Shown piece after piece: positions 51,923-61,661 of a stretch of 64,000 nt of DNA; position 1 is the first letter of the stretch; each line of letters opens with the position of its first letter. Made by a program: the position numbers and the translations under genes. Origin of the DNA: Pseudoblastomonas marina (GTDB lineage: Bacteria; Pseudomonadota; Alphaproteobacteria; Sphingomonadales; Sphingomonadaceae); NCBI RefSeq assembly GCF_014641655.1, contig NZ_BMID01000001.1, positions 372,001-436,000 on the forward strand. The letters are read 5' to 3'. The notes beneath the pieces are model-generated. The model was not told the origin of the DNA. It saw only the letters and a list, made by a program, of their open reading frames with translations, and did no database searches.

Positions 51923-53974
51923 CTATCTGGCGGCCCTGTGGATAAGTGTATCCGAGGAAAGCAATTGCGGCAAATTTTCCGCCGGTTTGCCCGGCTCGTA
52001 CCAGACATAGAGCGGCACGCCCGCGCTGCCGCGTTCGGTCAGATAGCGGGTGATGGCAGGGTCACGCCGGGTCCAGTCGCCGCGCAGCACGACGACGTCG
52101 GCCGTTTCAAAGGCCTGTTTCACCGATTCGGTCTCGATCGCGGTCGCCTCGTTGACCTTGCAGGTCACGCACCAGTCGGCGGTCATCCATACGAAGACCG
52201 GCCGCCCGGCGGCGCGCGCCTGCGCCAGCGCTTCGGCCGAGAAAGGTTGCGTCGGGAGAACGCCGTCCCGCTCCGCCGAAGCCTCGCCGACGAGGTGCGG
52301 CGTGACGAGCATCGCGCCCACGCCGACGAACATGGCCGCGAGGATCGCGGCAACCGCAGGCCTGCCGCTTTGCTGGCGCATCCCGGCGCGCACCAGCAGC
52401 GCTAGGATCACCGCGGCGAACACGCTCGTCCCGAGCAACAGCGTCCACCCGCCCATCCGCCAGGCGAGCCAGGCGAGCGCCAGCGCGGTCAACCCCATCG
52501 GCAGCGCCATCCAGCGGCGGAAGCGCTCCATCCATGCGCCCGGTTTCGGCAAGGCCCGGCGCAGCGGGCGGACGAAGCCCAACAGCAGGAACGGCAGGCC
52601 GAGTCCGATCCCGAGCGCGGCGAACAGCGCCAGCGCCTGTGTCACCGGCAACAACAATGCCGCGCCCAGCGCCGCGGCCATGAACGGGCCGGTGCACGGC
52701 GTGGCGACGAAGCTCGCCAGCAAACCGGTCGCGAAGGCGCCGCGCGTCTCGCCCGCCTTGCTGCCGCGCGCGCCGAAGCCGGGGATCGCGAACTGGTAGA
52801 GCCCGACGAGGTTGGCGGTGATCGCCATCGCCAGCAATGCGAGCAACACGATCACCACCGGCTCTTGCAACTGGAACGCCCAGCCGACCTGTTCGCCGCC
52901 CGCGCGCAAGGCGAGCAGCAACCCGCCCAGGCCGAGTGCCGCGAGTGTCGTCCCCGCGGTGTAGGCGAGCCCTTCGCGCCGCGCGGTCGCCTCGTTCGCG
53001 CCGTGGCGCAGCAGCGCGAGCGCCTTGAGGCTGAGGATCGGGAACACGCAGGGCAGCACGTTGAGCAGCACCCCGCCGAGCAACGCGCTTAGCAGCAGCC
53101 ACGGCAGCGCCAATCCGCCCGCTGCGCCATCGAGCGGCGTGCCGCCCGGGGCGACCGAGCCGGGCTCGGTGGTAAAGGCGAGCCCGTTGCCCGCCTCGTC
53201 GAGGCGCAGCACGGCATCGAAGCGCGACGGCAGCGGCTGTGCGCCGGATGGGCGTTGCAATTCGAACACCACTGCCCCGTCCTGCCGCAGCACGCGCTGC
53301 GGGGCGGCGGCATCGACCACGCCCTTCTGTTCGACGAACAGGTGCGGCTCGGTCAGCGCGACGCCATTGGGAAGCGGGATCGACACTCGAATCGAGCCGG
53401 CCTGCTCCTCGAACCGTGCCGGGCGATCGAGCGGGGCGGGGAGCGCTTGGCGCCAGCGATCAAACCGCGCGGTCGCCTCCGCCGATGCTCGCGCTACCCG
53501 GACCGTCGCGCTGAGCCGCGCGCGCTCGGGTACGCAGAGCCTGTCCGAGCAGGCGAGCCAGTTCGCCTCGACCGCGATCGGGACCATCGTTCCCGGCTCG
53601 GCATCGGATGGCGCGGTGATCGCGAAGAGGACACCATAGGGATCCTCGTAGACGTGGTTCATCAGGCCCGAGATCAACAGCGTATCGGGGACCGGATAGC
53701 GCGGGTCGGACACAGTCCAGCCATCGGGCAGGTCCCAATCCAGCGTCATGCCGAGCCCGGCATCGCCGGGGTTCGTCCAGTATCCGTGCCATCCCTTTTC
53801 GGGGCGGAAGTCCAAGGCGAGCGCGACACTTTCGGCGGGCGCGACCGGGCCTTCCGCGACCAGGGCGGCGGCGACGCGCTGCGGACCGCCGGCAGGTCCG
53901 GTCGGCAGTTGGGCGCTGGCGGGAAGTCCCGACAGGCCGACGACAGCGATGATCAGGAGAACGAAACGAAGCAC
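51923..53974 (-). CDS. DsbD-like thiol:disulfide interchange protein
   Basis: 683 residues from a GTG at 53974, preceding the hydrophobic leader VLRFVLLIIAVVGLSGLPAS; an ATG at 54040 is an alternative, and the much longer open frame runs antisense through the phosphatase gene. The periplasmic N-terminal domain has paired Cys in ACSDRLCVPE (about 150). A multi-helix membrane domain with LLNVLPCVFPILSLKAL and FVATPCTGPFMAAALG carries two catalytic Cys. The C-terminal thioredoxin domain has TADWCVTCKVNE. It moves electrons from cytoplasmic thioredoxin to periplasmic disulfides. Confidence 0.88.
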   Translation of the reverse strand: MLRFVLLIIAVVGLSGLPASAQLPTGPAGGPQRVAAALVAEGPVAPAESVALALDFRPEKGWHGYWTNPGDAGLGMTLDWDLPDGWTVSDPRYPVPDTLLISGLMNHVYEDPYGVLFAITAPSDAEPGTMVPIAVEANWLACSDRLCVPERARLSATVRVARASAEATARFDRWRQALPAPLDRPARFEEQAGSIRVSIPLPNGVALTEPHLFVEQKGVVDAAAPQRVLRQDGAVVFELQRPSGAQPLPSRFDAVLRLDEAGNGLAFTTEPGSVAPGGTPLDGAAGGLALPWLLLSALLGGVLLNVLPCVFPILSLKALALLRHGANEATARREGLAYTAGTTLAALGLGGLLLALRAGGEQVGWAFQLQEPVVIVLLALLAMAITANLVGLYQFAIPGFGARGSKAGETRGAFATGLLASFVATPCTGPFMAAALGAALLLPVTQALALFAALGIGLGLPFLLLGFVRPLRRALPKPGAWMERFRRWMALPMGLTALALAWLAWRMGGWTLLLGTSVFAAVILALLVRAGMRQQSGRPAVAAILAAMFVGVGAMLVTPHLVGEASAERDGVLPTQPFSAEALAQARAAGRPVFVWMTADWCVTCKVNEATAIETESVKQAFETADVVVLRGDWTRRDPAITRYLTERGSAGVPLYVWYEPGKPAENLPQLLSSDTLIHRAAR

Positions 53975-54079
53975 GCTGGTAACACTATCCGCCCATGCAG
54001 GGCCGCGCCAACCCTTGCGCTCGCCCGATACCGGTTCCATGGACGCGGGCGAAGCCGCTTGCAATTGCCAAGGATGATT

Positions 54080-55780
54080 ATGCGCCGCCTCCTCTCCCTC
54101 GCCGCCCTCGCTTCCGTCACCCTGCCGCTCGCCGCCTGTGCGCAGGCAACCGCAGAGGCCGCGCCGCGATCCACGGCCCCGACGACGAGCGCGGCGAGCG
54201 CGACCGAGGAGTCGCCCAGGCTCGTCGTCATGGTCGCGGTCGATCAACTTTCCTCCGACCTGTTCGCGCAATTTCGCGACGATTTCACCGGCGGCCTGGC
54301 GCGATTGGCGCAAGGCGCGGTGTTCCCCAGCGCCTACCAAGGGCAGGCTGCGACCGAGACCTGCCCCGGTCACTCGACCCTGCTCACTGGCGTGCGTCCG
54401 GCGCGCAACGGGATCGTCGGCAACAACTGGGTCGAGGCGTCGAGCCCGCGCGAGGACAAGGCGGTCTATTGCGCCGAGGATACGACCGATCCCGCCAGCA
54501 CGCGCCGCAAGCCGGTCGTCTCGGCGCGACACCTGCTGGTCCCGACCCTCGGCGAATGGCTCAAGCAGGCCGACGAGGATAGCCGCAACGTCGCGGTCTC
54601 GCTCAAGGATCGTGCGGCGATGATGCTCGGCGGCACCGCCACCGACGCCGCCTGGTGGTGGGACGGCGAAGCCTTCGTGACCCATGCCGGTCGCCCCGCC
54701 GTGCGCGACATCGACACGATCAACGCTGCCATCGCGCGTACCATCGCGACGGGTGACAATCCCGTCCTCGACCGGTCGACCCCCGGCTTCTGCGCCCGCT
54801 TCGACCGATCCTTCACCGCCGGGCCGGTCGAATTCGGGGCCAACCCGCTGGCCGTACGACCGGGCAATGAGGGCGACTGGCGCCGCAGCCCACGTTCGGA
54901 TCGCGCTACGCTCGCGGTCGCGCTCGACCAGCTCGATGCCAACCGGCTGGGTCAGCGCGATGCGACCGACGTGCTCGCCGTCAGCCTGTCGGCGACCGAC
55001 TATGTCGGCCATGCCTACGGCACCAACGGCCTCGAAATGTGTCTCCAGCTCGCCGCGCTCGACGACATGCTCGGCGATTTCTTCGGCGAGCTCGACGATC
55101 GCGGGATCGACTACGTCGTGGCTTTCAGCGCCGACCATGGCGGGCAGGACGCGCCCGAACGGCTGGTCGAAATGGCCGATCCGGGTGCCGCACGGTTCGA
55201 TCCCTCGCTGATCTCGGACGATCTCGAACTCGAGGTTCGAAGCCGCGCCGGGATCACTTTCGATCGCCGACTGGTCTACAACTACGCCAGCGAATTCGTG
55301 CTCGATCCCGGTCTTTCCACCGCCGATCGCCCGCGCACGATCGAGGCGCTGAAGGCGATCCTGCTCGAACACCCCCAGATCGAAGCGGTGTTCAGCGAGG
55401 CCGACATGCTGGCAACCCCGGCGCCCGACGGCAATCCGCAGGACTGGACGGTCAGGCAACGCGCCCGCGCCTCGTGGCGCAAGGGCCGCTCCGGAGACGT
55501 CACGATCCTCCTGAAACGCGGCGTGTCCGCCGTCTCAATCCCGGGCGAGGGCTATATCGCCACCCATGGCAGCCCGTGGGATTACGACCGCCGCGTCCCG
55601 CTCGCCTTCTGGCGCAAGGGCATGGATGGCTTCGAACAGCCGGTCCCGGTCGAAACGGTCGACATAGCGCCGACGCTGGCCGCGCTGATCGGGCTCGACG
55701 TGCCCGAGGGATCATTCGACGGGCGCTGCCTCGATCTCGATCCGGGCGAGGGCAATACCTGTGGAGCCGTATCGGAATGA
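54080..55780 (+). CDS. Alkaline phosphatase/nucleotide pyrophosphatase superfamily lipoprotein
   Basis: 566 residues from the ATG at 54080, with AAGG at 6 bp. A lipobox (PLAAC) ends the leader. Metal-binding and catalytic motifs of the PafA/NPP type are present: VAVDQL (Asp), ATETCPGHSTLLTG with the nucleophilic Thr, SLSATDYVGHAYG (Asp, His), AFSADHGGQDAP (Asp, His) and the late His in ATHGSPWDYDRRVP. It should hydrolyse phosphate esters in the periplasm. I see no Pho box before it. Its stop overlaps the next gene's ATG by 4 bp. Confidence 0.92.
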   Translation: MRRLLSLAALASVTLPLAACAQATAEAAPRSTAPTTSAASATEESPRLVVMVAVDQLSSDLFAQFRDDFTGGLARLAQGAVFPSAYQGQAATETCPGHSTLLTGVRPARNGIVGNNWVEASSPREDKAVYCAEDTTDPASTRRKPVVSARHLLVPTLGEWLKQADEDSRNVAVSLKDRAAMMLGGTATDAAWWWDGEAFVTHAGRPAVRDIDTINAAIARTIATGDNPVLDRSTPGFCARFDRSFTAGPVEFGANPLAVRPGNEGDWRRSPRSDRATLAVALDQLDANRLGQRDATDVLAVSLSATDYVGHAYGTNGLEMCLQLAALDDMLGDFFGELDDRGIDYVVAFSADHGGQDAPERLVEMADPGAARFDPSLISDDLELEVRSRAGITFDRRLVYNYASEFVLDPGLSTADRPRTIEALKAILLEHPQIEAVFSEADMLATPAPDGNPQDWTVRQRARASWRKGRSGDVTILLKRGVSAVSIPGEGYIATHGSPWDYDRRVPLAFWRKGMDGFEQPVPVETVDIAPTLAALIGLDVPEGSFDGRCLDLDPGEGNTCGAVSE

Positions 55781-56991
55781 GCGAACCTCGCGACCTCCTG
55801 ATCCTCGGCGGTGGGCTGGTCGGGATGACCTGCGCGCTGGCGGCCGCCAGGCAGGGCATTTCGAGCCACGTCGTCGACCGCGCGACGCCCGAACAGCTGA
55901 CCGCCGAGGGCGTCGACGGCCGGGCCAGCGCAATCAGCACCGCGAGCTGGAACCTGTTCGGCAATATCGGGCTTGCCGATGCGCTCGAACCATTGGGCTG
56001 CGGAATCGAGAACATCGCGGTGACCGACGCGATGAAGCCGGGGCGGATCGATTTCATCCCCGAACCGCACGAAGGCTCGCTCGGCCGGATGTTCGCCAAT
56101 CGCGACTTGCGCATCGCGCTGTTCGAGGCGGCGCGCGGCGAGGAACTGATCGACTGGCATTCGGGTGCCGAGGTCGTCGCGCGCCATCGCGACGCATACG
56201 GAGCGAACGTGACGCTGGCAGACGGGCGCGAACTGTCCGGCTCGCTGATGGTGGCGGCCGAAGGACGTCGTTCGCCGACCCGCGAGGAAGCGGGCCTGCC
56301 GCTCGCCCACTGGCAATACGACCATGCCGCGATCGTCACCGCGCTCGCGCACGAGAAGCCGCATGACGGCGTGGCGTGGGAGATATTCTATTCCGCCGGC
56401 CCCTTCGCGCTGCTGCCCTTGCTCGACGACGCGCAGGGTCGCCATCGCAGCGCGTTGGTGTGGACGGTGAAGGAACGCGACGCGGCGGGCGTGACCAAGC
56501 TGGGCAAGCGCGCCTTCGAGGCCGAAGTCGCCAAGCGGATGCACGGGATCTACGGCGCGGTCGAGGAGATCGCCCCGCGCGCCGCCTGGCCGCTCGGCTT
56601 CCATCACAGCGCTCAGATCACCGACACCCGGCTCGCGCTGATCGGCGATGCCGCGCACGGCATTCACCCGATCGCCGGACAGGGGCTCAATCTCGGCCTG
56701 CGCGATGCGGCGACGCTGGTCGAGGTCGTCGCCGACGGGATGCGGCTCGGGCTCGAGCCGGGCGATGCGCAATTGCTCGCACGCTACGAACGCTGGCGCG
56801 GGCTCGACGCGTTTTCGGTGAGCGTGGCGACCGACGGACTCACCCGCCTGTTCGGGATTCCCGGTGGCGCAGCCTCGGCGGTGCGGCGGCTCGGCATGGG
56901 CGCGGTCCAGCGCATCCCGGCGCTCAAGCGGTGGTTCATGGACGAGGCACGCGGTGTCTCGGGCGACCTGCCCGAATTGCTCAAAGCCTAA
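55777..56991 (+). CDS. UbiH/UbiF-family FAD-dependent monooxygenase
   Basis: 404 residues. The FAD Rossmann motif is LLILGGGLVGMTCALAAARQG (about 7-26), the mid motif DGRASAIS and the second FAD motif LIGDAAHGIHPIAGQGLNLGLRDA (about 285-308). All are characteristic of the UbiH/COQ6 ring hydroxylases that add oxygen to ubiquinone precursors. The gene overlaps the phosphatase gene in ATGA, an odd pairing. Which ring position it acts on is not visible. Confidence 0.9.
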   Translation: MSEPRDLLILGGGLVGMTCALAAARQGISSHVVDRATPEQLTAEGVDGRASAISTASWNLFGNIGLADALEPLGCGIENIAVTDAMKPGRIDFIPEPHEGSLGRMFANRDLRIALFEAARGEELIDWHSGAEVVARHRDAYGANVTLADGRELSGSLMVAAEGRRSPTREEAGLPLAHWQYDHAAIVTALAHEKPHDGVAWEIFYSAGPFALLPLLDDAQGRHRSALVWTVKERDAAGVTKLGKRAFEAEVAKRMHGIYGAVEEIAPRAAWPLGFHHSAQITDTRLALIGDAAHGIHPIAGQGLNLGLRDAATLVEVVADGMRLGLEPGDAQLLARYERWRGLDAFSVSVATDGLTRLFGIPGGAASAVRRLGMGAVQRIPALKRWFMDEARGVSGDLPELLKA

Positions 56992-57001
56992 GTTTCGGGG
57001 C

Positions 57002-57940
57002 CTAGTCTTCGGTTTCGCGCGCCGGGCTCGGCCGATCGAGCCGCGTGCCGCTCGAATCGCCGAGCGCCCGCGGTTCGAGGATCGCGGCGAGTTCGAGTCG
57101 TTCGAGCGCGCGCTGCGCGGCGAGGAAGCGGCGCGCATCGGCCAGCCAGGACGCGGCGGCTTCGGCATTGGGCAGGTTCGATACCTCGGCGATGGCCGGC
57201 TCGATCCGGCCAACCTGGAGGAATTGCTGCGCGCGTTCGATCCGCCGCGACGGCTTGGGGCTCGCGGTTTCCGCGCGGCGGATGGTGAACATCGAGGACA
57301 GCTCGTTGCGGAAGCGCTGCCAGCCGGTGGTGCTGGCGCTGGTATCGCCGAGCCGCGGGGCGAGCGCGTCGAGGCGGCGGGTGAGGTCGTCGAGCGTCAC
57401 CGGGTCGTCGGCGGCGGCGAACACCGCGGCGACCGCATTGGGCTGGGCATCCTCGAACCGCAGCCGCAGCTGGTCGCGCAAATAGCCGAGCTCGGCGCCG
57501 CGTTCGAGCGCGCGGCGGGTGGCGAAGGCGACCAGCAGGCCTTCGGCACGGGCCGCATTGCCGCGCGCGGCCTGCGCGCGCAGGTCGAGCTCGTTGAGCC
57601 GCGTCTCGACACCCGCGAGCCGCTGTTCGATCGGTGCGGCAACGGCTTCGGCCACGCGTTCCTCGGGCGTGGCGGTGTCGGTCGTGGCGGTCGGCGTGGG
57701 CGAAGGATCGACCGCCACCGGACTGCCGCTCGGTAGCGCCTCGGCCACCTGCTGCGGCTCTTCCTGGCCGAAGCGCTGGATGTCGACATAGCCGCCGCTG
57801 ACGAGGTACATCATCAGCAGGATCCCGACGACGAACGCTCCGAGCGTGATGCCGAGCCAGCCCAGCAGTCCGAGGCCCTTGCCGCCGGGTTTCTTCGCGT
57901 CGGGCGCGGTCTTGATGCGGTTGAACAGTTCGTCGGCCAA
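57002..57940 (-). CDS. Mitofilin/Mic60-like membrane protein in hem operon
   Basis: 312 residues from a TTG at 57940, with GGAAG upstream. The layout is cytoplasmic N-terminus, one membrane helix (about 23-46, LGLLGWLGITLGAFVVGILL), a Pro/Thr linker, a coiled coil (about 95-140) and a C-terminal region (RAQQFLQVGRIEPAIAEVSN, then AASWLADARRFLAAQRALER). That C-terminal pattern and the position right after hemC-hemD fit the alphaproteobacterial mitofilin (COG4223) family, which shapes intracytoplasmic membranes. Sequence similarity is judged by eye only. Confidence 0.72.
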   Translation of the reverse strand: MADELFNRIKTAPDAKKPGGKGLGLLGWLGITLGAFVVGILLMMYLVSGGYVDIQRFGQEEPQQVAEALPSGSPVAVDPSPTPTATTDTATPEERVAEAVAAPIEQRLAGVETRLNELDLRAQAARGNAARAEGLLVAFATRRALERGAELGYLRDQLRLRFEDAQPNAVAAVFAAADDPVTLDDLTRRLDALAPRLGDTSASTTGWQRFRNELSSMFTIRRAETASPKPSRRIERAQQFLQVGRIEPAIAEVSNLPNAEAAASWLADARRFLAAQRALERLELAAILEPRALGDSSGTRLDRPSPARETED

Positions 57941-57951
57941 GTGGTCTTCCT

Positions 57952-58635
57952 TCAGGCGAAACTCTGGCACAGCGCGCGCGCAGTTTCCAGCAATGCCGCA
58001 TCGCTGGTCTCGTCGGGTACAGCGACCGCGCGCCACCCGCGCCCTGCCGCCTCGGCGATCCGGGGGGAGAGGCAGGCAAGTGCGATGTTCATCCGCGCCA
58101 GCCCCATCGCGGTGCACAGGTGCGCGAAATGCTCGGCCGCGCGCGCCGAATGCAGCAACGCGGTGGAGGGGCCGCAGAGCAATTCGGCAAGGTCCTCGGG
58201 CATCGGCAGCGGGCGGCTCTCGTAAAGGATCGCGGTGCGGATCGCGACACCCTCTGGTGGGGCGACGGCGATGTGATCCACTCCGGCGAGCCGGAGGATA
58301 CTGGCATGGTCCGGATCGATGTCCGTCACCAGCGAGGCGATTCCGTCGGCCGCCTGCGCGACCACGTTGAACCCCGCCGCGCGGGCCTGTTGCGCGGTGC
58401 GATCGCCCACGACATAGGCGGGCAGGTGGACGATCTTGGCGAGTTCGTCGCCTCCGAAGCGCAGCGCGTTGGCGCTGGACAGCAGCACGGCATCGACCCC
58501 CGCAGCGGGCGCTTCCCAATCGCGGCCGCGCAATTCGAACAGCGGATACGGGTGGGCATCGAAGCCCATCTCGCGCGCCAGCGTAGCGGTGCGCGCGGCG
58601 GCGGGCTGCGGGCGAAGGATGACGAGCGGGGTCAC
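57952..58635 (-). CDS. hemD: Uroporphyrinogen-III synthase
   Basis: 227 residues from a GTG at 58635 that overlaps the hemC stop (GTGA). The fold is two alternating alpha/beta lobes; visible patches are VILRPQPAAARTATLA at the start, AVLLSSANALRFGG, AYVVGDRTAQQARAAGF and LLHSARAAEHFAHLC. HemD closes hydroxymethylbilane into uroporphyrinogen III for heme and related tetrapyrroles. The mitofilin-like gene starts 11 bp after its stop. The family is divergent, so context adds much of the support. Confidence 0.88.
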   Translation of the reverse strand: MTPLVILRPQPAAARTATLAREMGFDAHPYPLFELRGRDWEAPAAGVDAVLLSSANALRFGGDELAKIVHLPAYVVGDRTAQQARAAGFNVVAQAADGIASLVTDIDPDHASILRLAGVDHIAVAPPEGVAIRTAILYESRPLPMPEDLAELLCGPSTALLHSARAAEHFAHLCTAMGLARMNIALACLSPRIAEAAGRGWRAVAVPDETSDAALLETARALCQSFA

Positions 58636-59597
58636 CCGGCGCCTTCGAAATGGGCGGTGATGGCTTCGGGTGCCTCGTGCAGCAACTTTTCGGCCATCGC
58701 CCGGATCGGTTCATGCTCGCCCGGGGCAAATCGCGCCTCGCCCTCGCGCCGCATGGCCCCGTCGGGCGAGAAGATCGCGGCGCGCATTTGCCAGCCCTCG
58801 CCGTCGCGCATCGTCAGCGTCGCGATCGGGCTCGAGCACGACCCGCCCAGCGCATCGAGCAGGGCCCGTTCGGCGCGCAATTGCGCGTGCGTATCGGCGT
58901 GATCGATCGCGGCGAGATGGTGCTTGGCCGCGTCGTCTTCCGCGCGGCATTCGATCGCGATGATGCCTTGCGCCGGGGCGGGCAGGAATTCGGTCTCGTC
59001 GAGCGGGGTGCCGACCCCGATTTCGCCGAGCCGGTCGAGCCCCGCCTTCGCCAGCAGCGTCGCTTCGGCCTCGCCCGCCGAAAGTCGCGCGAGCCGGGTC
59101 GCGACGTTGCCGCGGAAGGTTACCACTTCGCAATCGGGGCGGGCGTGGAGGACCTGCGCGGCGCGGCGCGGGGCGCTGGTGCCGATCCGCGCACCGCGCG
59201 GCAATTCGCCGAGCGAGGCCGCGCCGACCAGCACGTCGCGCACATCGGCCCGGATGAGCGTCGCGGCGATCGCGATCGCCTCGGGTCGCCAGGTCTCGAC
59301 ATCCTTGGCCGAATGCACTGCGGCGTCGATCTCGCCGCCGAGAAGTTGCGCGTCGAGTTCCTTGGTCCACAGCGCCTTGCCGCCGATCTCGGCGAGTGGA
59401 CGATCCTGGATCCGGTCGCCGCTGGCGATCACCTCGACCAGTTCGACCGCGCCCGCATCCCAGCCATGCGCGGCGAGCAGCGCGTTGCGCACGGCATTGG
59501 CCTGGACGAGCGCGAGCGGCGAGCGGCGGGTGCCGAGGCGGAAGGGTCGGGCGCCGGTCGGACGGTCGGGGGTCGGAAGTTCGGGGGAAGCGGTCAT
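58632..59597 (-). CDS. hemC: Porphobilinogen deaminase (hydroxymethylbilane synthase)
   Basis: 321 residues from the ATG at 59597 ([20 protein letters not shown]). Family motifs: [28 protein letters not shown] (catalytic Asp), [40 protein letters not shown] and the dipyrromethane-binding Cys region [10 protein letters not shown]. It polymerises four porphobilinogens into hydroxymethylbilane. It leads the hemC-hemD-mitofilin-like operon and diverges from tsaD across 46 bp. Confidence 0.96.
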   Translation of the reverse strand: MTASPELPTPDRPTGARPFRLGTRRSPLALVQANAVRNALLAAHGWDAGAVELVEVIASGDRIQDRPLAEIGGKALWTKELDAQLLGGEIDAAVHSAKDVETWRPEAIAIAATLIRADVRDVLVGAASLGELPRGARIGTSAPRRAAQVLHARPDCEVVTFRGNVATRLARLSAGEAEATLLAKAGLDRLGEIGVGTPLDETEFLPAPAQGIIAIECRAEDDAAKHHLAAIDHADTHAQLRAERALLDALGGSCSSPIATLTMRDGEGWQMRAAIFSPDGAMRREGEARFAPGEHEPIRAMAEKLLHEAPEAITAHFEGAG

Positions 59598-59643
59598 GTC
59601 TCGCGCTTGTGCTAAATGCGAAAAGCCTTCAGGGAAAGTGGCG

Positions 59644-60678
59644 ATGGCGCTGGTCCTAGGGATAGAAAGCAGTTGCGACGAGACCGCCGCGGCGCTTGTC
59701 GATGGCGATCGACGCATCGTTGCGCAGCGGATCGCCTCGCAGGACGAGGAACACGCGCCCTATGGCGGCGTGGTGCCCGAAATCGCCGCGCGCGCGCATG
59801 CCGACCGGCTCGCGCCCCTCATCGCGGCGGTGCTCGAAGAGGCTGATGTCACTCTCGACCAGTGCGATGCGATCGCCGCGACCGCGGGGCCCGGCCTGAT
59901 CGGCGGGGTGATGGTCGGCTTGGTGAGCGCCAAGGCGCTGGCGATGGCGAGCGGGAAGCCGCTGCTCGCGATCAACCACCTCGAAGGCCACGCGCTGAGC
60001 CCTCGGCTGGCCGATCCGGCGCTCGAATTCCCCTATCTGCTGTTGCTCGTCTCGGGCGGGCATTGCCAGCTGCTGCTGGTCGAGGGAGTGGGCGAATATC
60101 GCCGCCTCGCGACCACGATCGACGATGCGCTGGGCGAGGCTTTCGACAAGACCGCCAAGCTGCTCGGGCTCGGCTATCCGGGCGGTCCGGCGGTCGAGAA
60201 GCTGGCGCGCGAGGGCGACCCAAAGGCCGTTCCGCTGCCGCGCCCGCTGGTCGGGAGCAAGGAGCCGCATTTCAGTTTCGCGGGCCTCAAGAGCGCGGTG
60301 CTGCGCGCGGTCGAAAGCGGCGAACACGCCGATGCGGATATCGCTGCGGGCTTCCAGCAGGCGGCAGTCGACTGCCTGCTCGACCGCACCCGCCGCGCGC
60401 TCGACCGGATCGACACGCCACCGGCGCTGGTGGTGGCGGGCGGGGTCGCCGCCAACCAAACCGTGCGCGGCGCGCTCGAAGGGCTGGCTGCAGAACACGA
60501 TATGCGCTTCGTCGCGCCGCCCTTGCCTTTGTGCACAGACAATGCCGCGATGATCGCCTGGGCGGGGATCGAACGCTTGCCGCTCGGGCAGTTCGACCCG
60601 CTCGACGTGGCGGCGCGCCCGCGCTGGCCGCTCGATCCGGAAGCAGAGGCGGTGCGCGGCGCAGGGGTGAAGGCATGA
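59644..60678 (+). CDS. tsaD: tRNA N6-adenosine threonylcarbamoyltransferase TsaD
   Basis: 344 residues. ASKHA-fold motifs: [37 protein letters not shown] (metal-binding His pair shared with [12 protein letters not shown]), [32 protein letters not shown] and [16 protein letters not shown]. With TsaB, TsaC and TsaE it makes t6A37 in tRNAs that read ANN codons. It overlaps gpsA by 4 bp (ATGA). Confidence 0.97.
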   Translation: MALVLGIESSCDETAAALVDGDRRIVAQRIASQDEEHAPYGGVVPEIAARAHADRLAPLIAAVLEEADVTLDQCDAIAATAGPGLIGGVMVGLVSAKALAMASGKPLLAINHLEGHALSPRLADPALEFPYLLLLVSGGHCQLLLVEGVGEYRRLATTIDDALGEAFDKTAKLLGLGYPGGPAVEKLAREGDPKAVPLPRPLVGSKEPHFSFAGLKSAVLRAVESGEHADADIAAGFQQAAVDCLLDRTRRALDRIDTPPALVVAGGVAANQTVRGALEGLAAEHDMRFVAPPLPLCTDNAAMIAWAGIERLPLGQFDPLDVAARPRWPLDPEAEAVRGAGVKA

Positions 60679-61661
60679 CGATCGGCGTGATTGGGGCAGG
60701 GGCCTGGGGCACTGCACTGGCGCAGGCGATGGCGAGCGACGGCAGCGACGTGGTGCTGTGGGCGCGCGAGCCCGAACTGGTGGACGAGATCAACACCGAG
60801 CGCACCAATTCGCTCTACCTGCCCACGGCCAGCCTCCACGAAACGATCCGCGCGACCGGCGAGATTGCCGATGTCGCCGCGCTCGACACGGTGCTCGTCG
60901 TCACGCCCGCGCAGCATCTCGGCACGGTCCTTTCCGACCTGGGCCGCTGCCCCCGCGACCTCTTGCTGTGTTCGAAGGGGATCGAGCGCGACACCGGGCG
61001 CCTGATGGCGGACGTCGCCGCCGAGGCCGCGCCCGACAGCGAGCTTGCTGTGCTCTCGGGCCCGACCTTCGCGCACGAGGTCGCCGCAGGCCTGCCGACC
61101 GCGGTGACGCTCGCCTGCGCGGGCGGACGGGCGCAGTGGGATCGGCTCAAGGCGCAGATCGCGCGACCGCATTTCCGGCCCTATTATACCGACGACGTGG
61201 TCGGCGCCGAGATCGGCGGCGCGGTCAAGAACGTGCTCGCGATCGCCTGCGGCGTGGTCGACGGATTGCAACTGGGTCAGAACGCCCGCGCCGCGCTGAT
61301 CGCGCGCGGCTATGCCGAGATGCTGCGCTTCGGCGAGGCGCTTGGCGGGGATCGCGACACGCTGGCGGGCCTGTGCGGTCTCGGCGATCTCGTCCTGACC
61401 TGCTCTTCGACCTCAAGCCGCAATTATTCGCTCGGCAAGGCGCTGGGCGAGGGGATGAGCGCGGAAGAGGCGCTGTCGGGCAAGAATTCGGTCGCGGAAG
61501 GCAGCCACACCGCGCCGGTACTGCACGAACTGGCGCAGCGCGATCGCATCGACATGCCGATCGTGGCCGCAGTGGTGCGGATCCTCTCGGGCGAGGCCCC
61601 GGCGCGCGAGGTCGTTGCCGATATCCTCGCCCGCCCGCTCAAGGCGGAAGTCGGAGCGTGA
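60675..61661 (+). CDS. gpsA: NAD(P)-dependent glycerol-3-phosphate dehydrogenase
   Basis: 328 residues. NAD-binding [16 protein letters not shown] at the start, then [26 protein letters not shown], the catalytic Lys in [18 protein letters not shown] and [21 protein letters not shown]. It reduces dihydroxyacetone phosphate to sn-glycerol-3-phosphate for phospholipids. It is translationally coupled to tsaD (ATGA) and to the flippase gene (GTGA). Confidence 0.97.
   Translation: MTIGVIGAGAWGTALAQAMASDGSDVVLWAREPELVDEINTERTNSLYLPTASLHETIRATGEIADVAALDTVLVVTPAQHLGTVLSDLGRCPRDLLLCSKGIERDTGRLMADVAAEAAPDSELAVLSGPTFAHEVAAGLPTAVTLACAGGRAQWDRLKAQIARPHFRPYYTDDVVGAEIGGAVKNVLAIACGVVDGLQLGQNARAALIARGYAEMLRFGEALGGDRDTLAGLCGLGDLVLTCSSTSSRNYSLGKALGEGMSAEEALSGKNSVAEGSHTAPVLHELAQRDRIDMPIVAAVVRILSGEAPAREVVADILARPLKAEVGA

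Noticed and set aside
53975-55459. A 495-codon N-terminal extension of the DsbD-like protein
   Set aside because: It runs antisense through the phosphatase gene, has no signal or domain, and the hydrophobic leader of the DsbD-like protein starts only at about 53974.
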